Shown: piece by piece, positions 1-11,000 of the stretch
Layout: every line of letters starts with the position of its first letter
Position numbering within the stretch: position 1 is the stretch's first letter
Assembly (NCBI RefSeq): GCF_010389155.1
Contig: NC_057762.1
Location: forward strand, 35,958,055-36,022,054
Length of the DNA: 64,000 bases
DNA from: Erigeron canadensis
Taxonomy: Eukaryota; Streptophyta; Magnoliopsida; Asterales; Asteraceae
Direction of reading: 5' to 3'
Translations under genes and position numbers: made by a program
Notes under the pieces: generated by a model
What the model was told of the DNA's origin: nothing
Databases searched by the model: none
Seen by the model: the letters and a program-made list of their open reading frames with translations, nothing else

Positions 1-265
1 CGGTTAACCGGGAAAGTTGTCCGGAGGAGTGGGAAGTCAGAGTAGCTGAGTAGTGTGTGTGTGTGTGTGGATTATCAGTAGACCAAATGTTTGTTAATTG
101 ATTTTCTTTTTCGTGTTTTCATATAAAAAAAATATTTTCCTTTTCTTGTAATGGCTTTTAATAACGGAGATATGATCTGCACCGTGTATATATATACGAA
201 GAAAAAAAAAATCGATTTTGACCTAAAGTTTATTAAATAAGTGACTTGTTTAAAATTAAAAACTA

Positions 266-711
266 AAGGCGTGTTTAGTTGTAAAAAATGTTTTCTATAT
301 TTTCATTTTTAATATTCTAGAAAATAAGAGAAGTTTTACATCTCTAAAAAATAAATGAAAATCTGGAAAACGGGTCCAAATTGAAATATGGAAAACAATT
401 TGAGATTTAGAAAATTTTAGAATATGCAAAAAGAAAAGTGAAAAATCATATTTTTTGTTTTCATGAAAAATATTTTTGAAAAATGATGTTGGGAATGTAT
501 AACAAGTTAACAACAGCTTTCTAAGAATTTTTTGAGGTTTGCAAAATTTAGAAAATGAAAAATGAAAGTGAAAAACACTAAAAAAGTGTTTTCTAATTTC
601 ATGTAAAACATTTTTGAAAAACTATGATTTGAAAGCGTTTTATGTTTTTCATGTTTTCTTGGAAAATAAAAATGAAAAACAAGGGGGTTTTCCCTAACTA
701 AACGCACCCTT
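266..711. mobile_element. Non-autonomous hAT-like MITE
   Basis: The ends are inverted repeats: the left end reads AAGGCGTGTTTAGTTG and the reverse complement of the right end reads TTAAGGGTGCGTTTAGTTAG. The interior is A/T-rich and contains diverged copies of a GAAAATGAAA/TTTTCAT-type motif that can fold back. It has no coding capacity; the short minus-strand reading frames inside it follow from the repeats. Termini of the GGGTGCGTTTAGTT type are common in plant hAT-related MITEs. I could not see a convincing target-site duplication, so the exact ends are approximate. Confidence 0.6.
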
Positions 712-1571
712 AAGTTTGTAAAAAATTCTTAAAAAGTTGTTGTTATACATGCCCAACATGCATTAACTAACTCTTCCTTAACCGTTGCTATCAATTTTGC
801 CAAACACAAATAATCATTAATTACAAACATGTACAACACTTTTCATCATAGTTATCCCCTCAGTGGTAACCTCCATCGAGTTAAGCTCCAAACAATCTTA
901 TCTGCAAGATATCGTCGCTTGATCCATTGATTTTCAAGCTTAAACGACATATGACAATCAACATTGAACTAATCAGCTTCACAAAGATACAAAATTATTA
1001 ACTTGAACTTTAGATATGCAATATCCTAAATCCTTATCTTCAACCAATAGTGTTTGGCTTTATTTGGTATTTTCATAGATTTACCAATCACACAAAGTCT
1101 TTCACATAAGATGTCCACATCAAAACAAACATTTAAAAACTATACAGAGATTATTCTTTTACGTATAAAAGAGTTAATGGAAATCAAGTATTAAAAATAT
1201 ACAAAATTTTATTTTGAAATTTCATACAAAAATTTTATTGATTAGAAAATCTAACTGATCTTAACATAGTTTGATATTTTACTATTTACATTATTAACTT
1301 TGATTATAGTTCTTTAAAAAAAAAAAGTGAACTAGTACCATAAAAATTGATACAATAAATTTGTTGCATTTGCTTTGTATAATATAAAGTTAGAGTAAGA
1401 GTAACTTTCAGGGTTTGAATCTTACTTTTTATATTTGTTATCGTGGATAATTTAAGCATTCCAAATGGTCTCTCTTAATACATCCAATACATTGCCACAT
1501 TAACAAAACTTTGTTCCAATACATTTTCTCTCAATTCACACTCAATACCCAATACTTTTCATTACCCACTA
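712..1571. other. Gene-free AT-rich stretch
   Basis: No open frame with homology, RNA gene or clear repeat boundary is visible. The sequence is AT-rich with short homopolymer runs. Confidence 0.5.
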
Positions 1572-1882
1572 TCTATACTTACTTATTAAAGAAAATACCC
1601 CCCATGTTAAAGTACATAGGGGGAAATGTCTAAAATGCCCTTTCATGTAATATTTTCACCTACCACCCTTAAGATATGTAATATTTTTACTTAGCACTAA
1701 AATATTTTTACTTATACTACCATTTACATTAATGATTAAGTTATACTATCAATCCTTTATTTTTTAAAATATCCCCATTAATAATCTACATCAATCGACG
1801 TATCATCTACCACAAATAGTCGCATGTACCACCACATCGTCGCCGCCACAACTACCGCCACATTGCGCGGATAACATGCTAG
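1572..1882 (+). mobile_element. Non-autonomous Helitron, family 1, copy A
   Basis: The element starts with TCTATACTTACTTATTAAAG directly after an A and ends with CTAG directly before a T, as expected for Helitron insertion between A and T. The 3' part carries the C/G-rich tract with CCGCCAC and TTGCGCGG that replaces the usual terminal hairpin. The same 3' half recurs at 45000-45242 and 58258-58361. It has no Rep/helicase coding capacity. Confidence 0.65.
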
Positions 1883-2917
1883 TTTAACTTAACAAATATT
1901 AATTGTTTGTCTGAGAGAGAATTAAAATAAAAAGAAAAACAAAAGCCTAAAGATTTCGTGTTCACCACCACAATTATCTCTAATACATTTCCAATACTCT
2001 ACATTTTTAATGGTGTTCAAGTGCATTGAATTCCAATATACTTCCAAATACACGAGTGCTCTTATAGGGGTATCTAAGAATCCAAAATTTTATGCGTGAT
2101 TTGACATACTATTTAATTTAGATATCATTATAATGTTTCGAATGCTAACTGGTGAATTTGTTGGTGTAAAAAAAGAATGTTTTTGATGGTAAAGTAAGGA
2201 AAATAACTAATCATCATTAGAAAATAGTTTAAAAATCCTCCTAACACTATAAAAATGTGACATGTGATATCCACTAATTTTCTTTTTTAATCTTGCCTCC
2301 TGATTTTTTCACATGTCATCATCCAATAATTATGAGGATTTTTAAGCTATTTCTCGTAAAGTAACACAAAACATTGTTAGTTTGTTACATTTATCACTTT
2401 CTTTTGTGAAATTTGCTTTGTTTGTTTGTTAACAAACCAACCCACAATCATGACGTGGATATGTGATTTGATATGATTTGATTTGTACAAAATCTTTATT
2501 TAAAAATTAAAACCAGCCAGCCAGCCAGCCATCCAACCAACCAACCTCTTTGACTAACCCATCCACCCCAAAATGAGAGTAAACTTCTTCCGATGATCTT
2601 ATTGACCACCCTCCTACTGACTGATTGCCCCTCTCGCCATTATTAAATTAGAAAATTAAAACAATTGATAATTTGATCACCAACACAGGTTGTATACTAC
2701 TTAAATCCTGTGTGTGTGTGTGTATATATACATTAAAATACATATATTATTGGTTGTTTTATGCTTAAATCACACAATTTATCATCACTTTCTCCCAAGC
2801 TTATCTCTTTTCATCAGGTAATTAATTATCACATTTTTATCTTTGATCCTATTTGTTTTATTATATCTATTAAGTGAGTGTGAATTTGGATAACAGAGGT
2901 GGTGGTCCAACGCAAGA
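1883..2917. promoter_or_regulatory. Upstream region of the pyridoxal kinase gene
   Basis: It holds a (CCAG)n/(CCAA)n tract near 2514-2547, a (TG)n(TA)n tract near 2709-2732 and a probable 5' UTR. TCATCAG followed by GTAATT at 2818 and AACAG ending at 2896 could be a 79-base 5' UTR intron just before the start codon. The stretch 2195-2350 resembles 17815-17920, another dispersed repeat. No TATA box can be assigned with certainty. Confidence 0.4.
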
Positions 2918-5900
2918 ATGGCGCCTCCTCCGATTTTATCCTTAGCTTTACCTTCTGAAACGGGTCGGGTTCTTAGTATCCAGTCTCACACTGTTCAGGT
3001 CTCCCCACCTTTTTTTTTTACTGTATAGTTTTACTTTTACTTTGACTGACTAATTTTATTTGACTTTTTGTGATATTGGGCGTTAATTTAGTTCTGTTAT
3101 ACTACTATTTACATCATTTTAAGGAACCAAAGACTATGAATTGGAACGAAAATCGTGTCTGTCTAGCTATAATTGTGACCATGGTCTATAAATTGTTTTG
3201 TACATAGCAAATAGTTTTAATGAATATGGACGTGCATATATAGGTGCAATTTCTATTGTGAACCACCCCCAAAAAAAAAAAAAAAAAACTTCAAAAGGAG
3301 AACCACAAAATTCAAGTGTTAGTTGTACATGTAATGTAAATAAAAAAATTAAAAAAAAACACTTGAAAACATCATACATAATCTGAACTCATCCCATTAA
3401 TTAATGAGGTTAATAAATGGTGTTTGTTTTAAGGAGATGGGTTTTATAACGCTTTTTACTCTATCATATATACCATTATAGACATGAGGGCCCACACTTT
3501 TTGGTTGGGATACCAAAAAGTGTGGTTGGGATACTAGGGGTGTTTATAAAACCCGTGAAATAGTTTCCCAAAACCTAGATTAATGGTATGGGTTTTAGAA
3601 AACCATTTTTGTACTTTACTAAAAGCATGCCTGAAGTGAATACTAAAATGAAACCAAATGATACTGTGCAAAGCAGTAAGGTCAATTTTATGTCACTAGT
3701 TTTTTCTTCAAAAATTGTATCATTCTCTCTTTTGTAACAGGGTTATGTTGGCAACAAGTCAGCTGTCTTTCCGCTTCAACTATTGGGATATGATGTTGAT
3801 CCGATTATGTCGGTGCAATTCTCAAACCATACAGGCAAGTTGGTTCTATTTATTTTGTTAATGACACATTCTTGTTCATGTCCATGGTTTAGCAACATCA
3901 GGATTTTGCAGGTTACCCCACTTTTAAGGGCCAAGTTCTGAACGGGAAACAACTCTGGGAGTTGATACAAGGCCTGGAAGCCAATAATCTATTATACTAC
4001 ACACATCTATTAACAGGTATTGTCTAGGTGATTATTCAGTTTTATGTCTTCCCTTAAACTAAGAATCGGTATCTTAAAATGGCACCATACATTCTTTGGT
4101 CATTGGTTTAAATGCAACAATGGTTCTTGATGCTTTTACAGGTTACATTGGTTCAGTTTCTTTCCTAGACAATGTATTAGAAGTCGTTAAGAAGCTTCGC
4201 TCCATCAATCCTACACTTACATATGGTGAGTGCAACAATGGTTCTTGATGCTGTAGTAAGTTACAAAAGATGATCTGCCTTACTCTGCACTGTGCAATAT
4301 ATGTAGATGAATATTTGTGTGCATTATACAAGTTAAATCTAAAATATCCAAGCGGAAATTGAATGCCCATTTCTAAAATGTAACTTTGTTGAACAAGCAG
4401 AACTCTATAGATCAGTTTTAATCTTTCCTCATCAATATGTGTTTTTTTTGTAATATGATCTGCACTACTAGTGTACGTATTTGATATCCCCTTATTATGT
4501 TGCCAAGTGTAGAGTCAATAGTGTGAAAAATCATTATGTTCTTGATGTTAATGTAGTATTTATCTTATAAGATATCATACTGGCTGGCCTCCAAAATTTC
4601 CAGCCGTCCAAAATAGAATTACTGGTTAACGTTGGTAGCTTGCACGAGGAGTTTAGATCCAAGGGCACACACTTTTATGGAGTAAATGATCTCCTGGATA
4701 GAAACAATTTACCCATGTTCTGCCTTTAAACATACCTTAAGCACACCTTCAGGACTCTGGCATGTGGATTTGGTTTATCTATGGACACATGTGTCAGTAT
4801 ATGTAATTCTTCCTGTAAATTATCTTCTATGTTGGAGATGGCTCTGCGATTTATAAGACTAGAGGTTTCCAAAGTAATTAATGTATATCCTTTCTGTGGT
4901 TTCTGTTGTCTTTCCTGTTAGTTTGTGATCCAGTTATGGGTGATGAAGGAAAGCTGTATGTCCCTCCAGAATTGGTATCAGTATATCGTGAAAAGGTAAC
5001 CTCTTAATATCCAATGATCTCAATTCCAAGGAGCACACTAAATGTACTCATATAGCTGCTGCTTCTGTTTCTTAAACTTGACTGATGAGATATAAGTCAT
5101 AACACCTACATGTCATTTCTGATTTATCTAATGGTAGTAAGGTACCATATAACTCAAAGCACCTATAAAGACTAAGATTTAATCGGTTAGCCTATTCTTG
5201 TACACATAGCTAAAAATTTGATGAATAAAAGTTTTCGTATCGACACTAGGAGATTGGCATAATCTCGCCTATGATTAAAATAACTACCAGTCCTTCCTAA
5301 TTTTCATGTGTAGGTTGTCCCACTTGCTTCAATGTTGACTCCTAATCAGTTTGAAGCTGAACAATTGACTGGATTCAGGTACTAAAGGTCATTTTCAGCT
5401 TAATAAAGTACAGTTATACTTTATCTGCACTCTGTTAAGCTCTTCGTATGGCCAAGCAAACGCTAAATTTCTTGTCTGAATTTTTTTTCACTTGCTTATA
5501 TGCTCGTTGATAAAGGTGTCACACATCTATCTCATGATCACAATCATGCATTGTTTTTCTTATTATGAAGAGCTTTCCATGTCATCTTTCTTGGCACTCT
5601 ATAACTTGCTTTATCTATATCAAAGGTTATTTGCAATACCCTTAATTCTTTAATAGTCTTTTCAGTTTGAACATATCTTATTTTTTTATGGACTATTTCT
5701 TCCCCTTTATGCACAAGACATCCTCCATGTATCAACGGGACTATTGCTTTTTATGAATGTCAACCAAGTATCGTAAGTAAATTGCTCTCAGTTGCATGAT
5801 CTAGCGAGTCATACCATGGCTTTATCTCCAAAGGATTACCGTGTTAAGAATGTACCAAACCTGGGTTTACTTGCCGTCATCTTTCTTAGAATCTTAGTGC

Positions 5901-7996
5901 TTCCTCCACCACCACATCCATTCTTCATACATTCTGTCTTCTTTCTCAGCGAAAGAGCGACAAGTTCCATAATATGCAGACCATCTGTCAGTGTTGTCAA
6001 CGTCAGCTATGCATCTGACATAGCTTGTGCCAATTTTGGACAAGAGTAGTCAATGCGTTGGGCCTTGCTGGTTGGTACAAATGTCTTGCTATTCATGTGA
6101 AAATCAATTTACATACTCTTGTTTTCTATTAAATATTAGTAAAATTTTGAGAGTTGAACTCCGATACTATCAAATTTATGTCATTAGCTCCCTGAAATAA
6201 ATCATATGTAAGGGTGAACATTAGTGGTTGCCCGTATATTATTAAGCGTAAACTCACCTGCAAATGGTTAAGTCATGACTGCTGTTATTTAAAAATGTTG
6301 AGATTCTAGAAATAGCTTATTGCTATGTATTCTGATGTGTTCGTGTTTAATAGACTAGTCTCATCAGCCTTCTAAAGGATTCATTTTATGCAGAATTGCA
6401 ACTGAGCAAGATGGGCGGGAAGCATGCAGGCATCTTCATGCTGCTGGTCCATCAAAGGTCTACTCTCAAACTTGAATTTTAATCTATGAGCATCGCAAGT
6501 AGTTTCTTATGTCTCTTTTGCTTTTAGTACTCATCCTTTTTTTTTAAATGCAAATGTATACCTGCTACACAATTATTCACCGATTGGGCTTGAACCCACA
6601 ACTTTTTTGTTGATGAACCACCTCGGATACTGCTAGTCAAGAGACCTTTTGGCGGTACTTAAACATTTATTGGATTTAATCGTTGCTCCTGTACCAAGTA
6701 ATCTGATGACCATGAATAACAACATTCCAAAATCTCAAATCCAGTACCCCCATGAGAAATGACACATAGTTTGAGAAATGTATGTTGTCATTTCAGACTA
6801 GAGACCACTTATGTCACTGTATTCTGTATTATGATAAAAGTTGCAGAATCTGACGCACTAGAAATGTTAGCAGGTTAACGAGGCATAGAAAATCTAGCAA
6901 TGCTGTAGTATTTAAGTTGTTTTCCGCGTTGTTTCATATTTTTGTATTTCACAGTTCTTCTATTTCTCAGGTTGTGATAACAAGCATATACATAAATGGC
7001 AATCTTCTTCTGATTGGAAGTCATCAGAAAGAAAAGGTACCCATTCAAGGAATGTTTAGCAACTCCATTCTATCATATTAGTAGTGCTTACTGCTTACAA
7101 CTTTGTCTTTGCTTCATTTTGTTTCTTGATTGGATATCTTTAGTTGTAAGTTCTCCACTTTGATCTGAATCTTAACTATGATAGGGTCAAGCTCCAGTGC
7201 AATTCAAGATTGTGATCCCTAAAATCCCTGCATATTTCACGGTTTGACTTTTCTTACAGTTATGCTGTAACTTTCCACATTTAGTTGATCAAGGCTTTTC
7301 TTCTTATGCCTCTATCTTTGTGCTTGCAGGGGACAGGAGACTTAATGACTGCATTATTACTTGGATGGAGCAATGTAATACACTTCATTATATGCCGACT
7401 AAATTACTACTCACCAACTTTAAAATCTTTTTGTTTAAAAAATGATGCATCTTATGAACTGTATCTTTGTCTTTCAGAAATATCCTCACAACCTTGACAA
7501 AGCAGCAGAGCTTGCTGTATCAAGCTTACAGGTATGTCACATTTCCAGCTAAAATTCATATATAAACATCATGTCTACCATATTGTTCTTTGAATACCAA
7601 CTTTTGCTGTAGAACCACAAAAACATTTTCTCTCTTTGAAAACATACATACTTTCTCATCTTGTAACTTCATCCTTTGTAATTGCATATGCATGTAATAT
7701 TTCTCCCGTCAATGTACCATGTCGCTTTTCAGATTTATATGTAAAATACCTGCTCCCTAAAAGTGAATTTTCCTCACTTAGAATGATGCATATCTTGTTC
7801 TCAATGTAAATCTTATAACTCTTTCTAAGCATGAGCTTTATTTAAAATTCGACAGGCAGTTCTGAGTAGAACCTTGAAGGATTATGAGAAGGCAGGGTAT
7901 GATCCGCAAACAAGCAGCTTGGAGATTAGATTAATTCAAAGTCAGGATGATATTCGAAACCCAGAAATTAAATACAATTCGCAGCTATACGATTAA
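2918..7996 (+). CDS. SOS4: Pyridoxal kinase (SOS4-type), 309 aa
   Basis: Phosphorylates pyridoxal, pyridoxine and pyridoxamine with ATP in the vitamin B6 salvage pathway; in Arabidopsis the orthologue is SALT OVERLY SENSITIVE 4. Twelve exons: 2918-2998, 3741-3834, 3912-4016, 4142-4225, 4922-4995, 5314-5378, 6394-6457, 6971-7036, 7185-7241, 7330-7374, 7478-7531, 7856-7996. They sum to 930 nt, giving 309 residues, which I recall as the Arabidopsis length. Visible family signatures are an N-terminal [20 protein letters not shown] block, the DPVMGD motif, TPNQFE before the ribokinase helix, and GTGD (residues 231-234) carrying the catalytic Asp. Exon junctions were placed by reading frame and family conservation. 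Intron 2 uses a GC donor (ACAG|GCAAGT). No lesion is seen, so the gene should be functional. The product is probably cytosolic, since no transit peptide is evident. Confidence 0.96.
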
Positions 7997-9485
7997 TTTG
8001 TTGTACAATTAAGTTTCATATGATCACAGTGCTTAAAACTTCTCATATACAAGGGCCATGTGGCTACATTTTCTGTAATGGTATAGGTTTCTCTCTCTAT
8101 TTCAAACAAGAATTTATATATAGTTTCAAGTCATAGTGGAATATACTATCCTACCATTATTTATAATTATAAGTACAGAAATAGAAATGAATTATGTATC
8201 AGTTTAAGGTTGAGGTTGAAAATAATCAACCTTTTTGGAGAGTCCATTTCAACGTGGTCTGATGATTCTGTTCATTCCAAATCATGAAATCCACAATGTT
8301 GATGCCTTGATGGTGATGTAAACAGTCATCCCCAGCTGCTAGTATGCTTAATGATGTAAATAGTCATCCCTTTTTCTCAGTATGCGTCCTGACCTTGTTG
8401 GGTCATTACTCATTACAATGCCTGATCAGTTTCACTCATCTAATAGTTTTCAGTCTTCAAGATAGTGAATTGCCACATCACATACCTTTATGGTCAACAT
8501 TAACCAAACTGGAGGCAGCACGTCCCGCCTTAAAGTGCCATACATCTATAACTTGAGGAACCTGAAATTTTATCAAGTTATTGATAGAAAGTATATAAAT
8601 GAAGTCCAAAACCCATGAGAAGTATACTTGTACTTGTGATCGTTTAATGTATTTTTCCGCGATTCTTTGTTGGGGACGGTGTAGGGATGAACAAAATTCA
8701 CAAAATCCGATACCGTACCGATGGTGTTCGGTATCAATTTTAGAGATTTGATGAAAATGGTTTTGGTACCGGCTGCATTGGCACCGGGGAACCGATTTTT
8801 ACCAAAAATGTGGGAAGGCTTTTCTCTTTTGGATCCGCCATGCTTCAGAGTTGAAGTGTTTCTTGTTGTTCCTTTTTAGTACATGTTCTGTTTTCATATT
8901 CCCTTGGGTGGCCCTCTTACTATGTCATCAATTTGATGCTTGGCCGCTTGGGTAACTTCACAATTTGCAGGGCATGACTTAGAAAAATAAAAACCAAAAA
9001 GCGAAAAAGAAGAAAAAAGTTTTAAAAAAAATGGTTGAAATTTTCAATATAATTTTTGCAAAACTATGGGTGCAATTATTGAGACTTTAAAGCGTGAAGG
9101 AGTGGTGAGCTCCAAGTCTCCAACCCAATTTTATCCAAAGTCCCATGTTACCACTCTCTGATATAAACACTTCATGTCAAATCAACCTAGTTTTTACCCA
9201 AATTTACCCAAAATGTCATGTACCCAAATGTCATATAACTCTTTTCCCCCCACCATATCACCAACTCGGTTTACTTGCCCAATTCCTTACCCAACCCACC
9301 TTAGCCCTATTGTTTAGTTTATCTAAGGGTGGGAAAAGAAAAAAGAGCGAAAAATTATAAAATGCATTTTTAAGATCTTTTTACGTGTGGAAAGGAAATG
9401 AGTGGAGAGAATTAGAGGAAGAAGTTAATTTTTTTAAGGTGATTAGGAAAGAAAACTTCTCTTTCCTCTCCTCCCGTTTCCATCT
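7997..9485. other. Intergenic, pyridoxal kinase to AAR2, proximal part
   Basis: The first few hundred bases are the likely 3' UTR. From about 8680 to 8815 there is a dispersed-repeat-like segment with alternating GGTACCG/CGGTAC words. The rest is AT-rich. Short open frames at 8344-8556 and 9145-9360 show no recognisable domain and I do not call them genes. Confidence 0.45.
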
Positions 9486-9746
9486 TTAAGCCTGTGTTCT
9501 TGAGTTTTTTTTATGAAGGAAGAGAGAAGAAGAGAAGAGAGATGAATGGAAGAGAAAGAGTAGATTTTCTTTCCTTTCAAATCATCCCAAAATTGAAAAG
9601 AAAATATCTTTAACAAAATCTATTGAATTCTCCTTCCATATCTTTTCTCTTCTTCTTTTAAATAAAACTAAAGAACACAAAAATTTTTAATATCCTTCAT
9701 AATCCTTTCCTTTCCCTTTTAGAAAAAACTCAAGAACATACCTTAA
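9486..9746. mobile_element. MITE family T (TTAAG...TTCTTGAG termini), copy 1
   Basis: The left end reads TTAAGCCTGTGTTCTTGAG and the right end, read on the other strand, is TTAAGGTATGTTCTTGAG. The purine-rich left arm and pyrimidine-rich right arm are partly complementary. Two further copies lie at 10611-10822 and 34118-34589. Confidence 0.6.
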
Positions 9747-10610
9747 GTTAACAAAACAATACTTAACCCAACCCAATCCTCTACCCGACTCTCACTTCGT
9801 CCATTCTAAGTTTTATTACAATGTAATTTATATATAAAGGTGATATTCTATTTTCCGAACTAGATGATGTATGGTAGTCAACTATTAACTTTATCTCAAT
9901 ATCGATATGATAGTTTTTCAGCATTCAACAATCAGCAATTCATCGAAATATTGTCTATTATTCTTTGCGTGGATAATATGTTATCATTTTCATACACTTG
10001 AAATTAATGTATAAGTGTACAACTTGTTGTGTATGGAAGACATGATTTTCCAAAATTACTCTTCCCTAAAAATACAGTTAGATATATTACACTATTTGTA
10101 TTATATTATAATTGTCACCAAAAAGTGTAATTGATAAGTAAATATGTTTTCTCATAAAAAAAAAGTCTCATGTTCGAGTCATATCTAAGCACATCTAGAG
10201 GTGGTCACACCTATTTAATTTAAATATATCATGGGTCTTATTGAATTTTTCACTCTAGATATTTAGATGATAAGAGTTTCTCATCAAGGGGTTAAAGTGA
10301 AGATTTATTTTGTAATGACTACCTAACAAGGATTCGGTGAAGACAATGTATATGATATTTTGTGAAGTAATATACAAATTTAAAAAAATATAGAAAAATG
10401 ATAATGACAGCCCCAAGAATTGTCATTAATATTTTATTACATGCCTAAAAAGTAATACTTTATATATAAAAAACCACCCCTTGAATTTTAACATGACAAA
10501 GTATAAATTTTAATGCATCCAAATAACTAATACTCGAATGTCATTAACACAAGTCTAAAAAATAAAATAAAGTAATTTTACTTGTATTTAATTAATTAAC
10601 TTAAGACTGT
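9747..10610. other. Intergenic with SINE-like remnant
   Basis: Around 10160-10180 is CTCATGTTCGAGTCA, close to a pol III B box, followed near 10270 by TTTCTCATCAAGG. The same order of words occurs at 58825-58858, which suggests a shared SINE-like family. There is no A box good enough to call a tRNA. Nothing else is recognised. Confidence 0.3.
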
Positions 10611-10822
10611 ATTCTAGAGTTTTTATTCAAAGAAAAGAAAGGATTAGATTTGACAGGGGAAAGAAAAGATGTGGAAAATTTTTTTCCATTCAAAAACCAT
10701 CAATTTTCTTTTCTTACACTTTCTTTTCTTGTAAAAGAAAAAACTCAAGGATGCAAGAAGATGAGTTTTTTTTCCTTTTCTTTTCTTTTCTTTTAAAAAA
10801 ATAACTCAAGAATGCAGGCTAA
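10611..10822. mobile_element. MITE family T, copy 2, in the AAR2 upstream region
   Basis: The left end reads TTAAGACTGTATTCTAGAG; the right end on the other strand reads TAGCCTGCATTCTTGAG. A second internal AAACTCAAGGATGCA at about 10740 suggests one copy nested in or truncated against another. It ends 178 bases before the AAR2 start codon, so it lies in the likely promoter. Confidence 0.55.
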
Positions 10823-11000
10823 ATGTTGGTTGATTACATGGTCCGGCCCGACCCAAACCTAAACTCGAATCCGACCCGATTGACAAATATTCTGGAAGGA
10901 AGGTTGTAGACTTTGTAGCATAAAGAAGAAAACACTGTGAAAAACCGAGTCTCGATTGATGATAAAAGAAAAGAAAAACCCTCTTCCATAGAAAGAAAGA

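Noticed and set aside
5792..6049. 85-aa frame inside pyridoxal kinase intron 6
   Set aside because: Lies wholly within an intron whose flanking exons join in frame; no domain.
10155..10185. Possible tRNA gene from a B-box-like TTCGAGTC
   Set aside because: No A box, no cloverleaf; the same words recur at 58825, fitting a SINE-like repeat.
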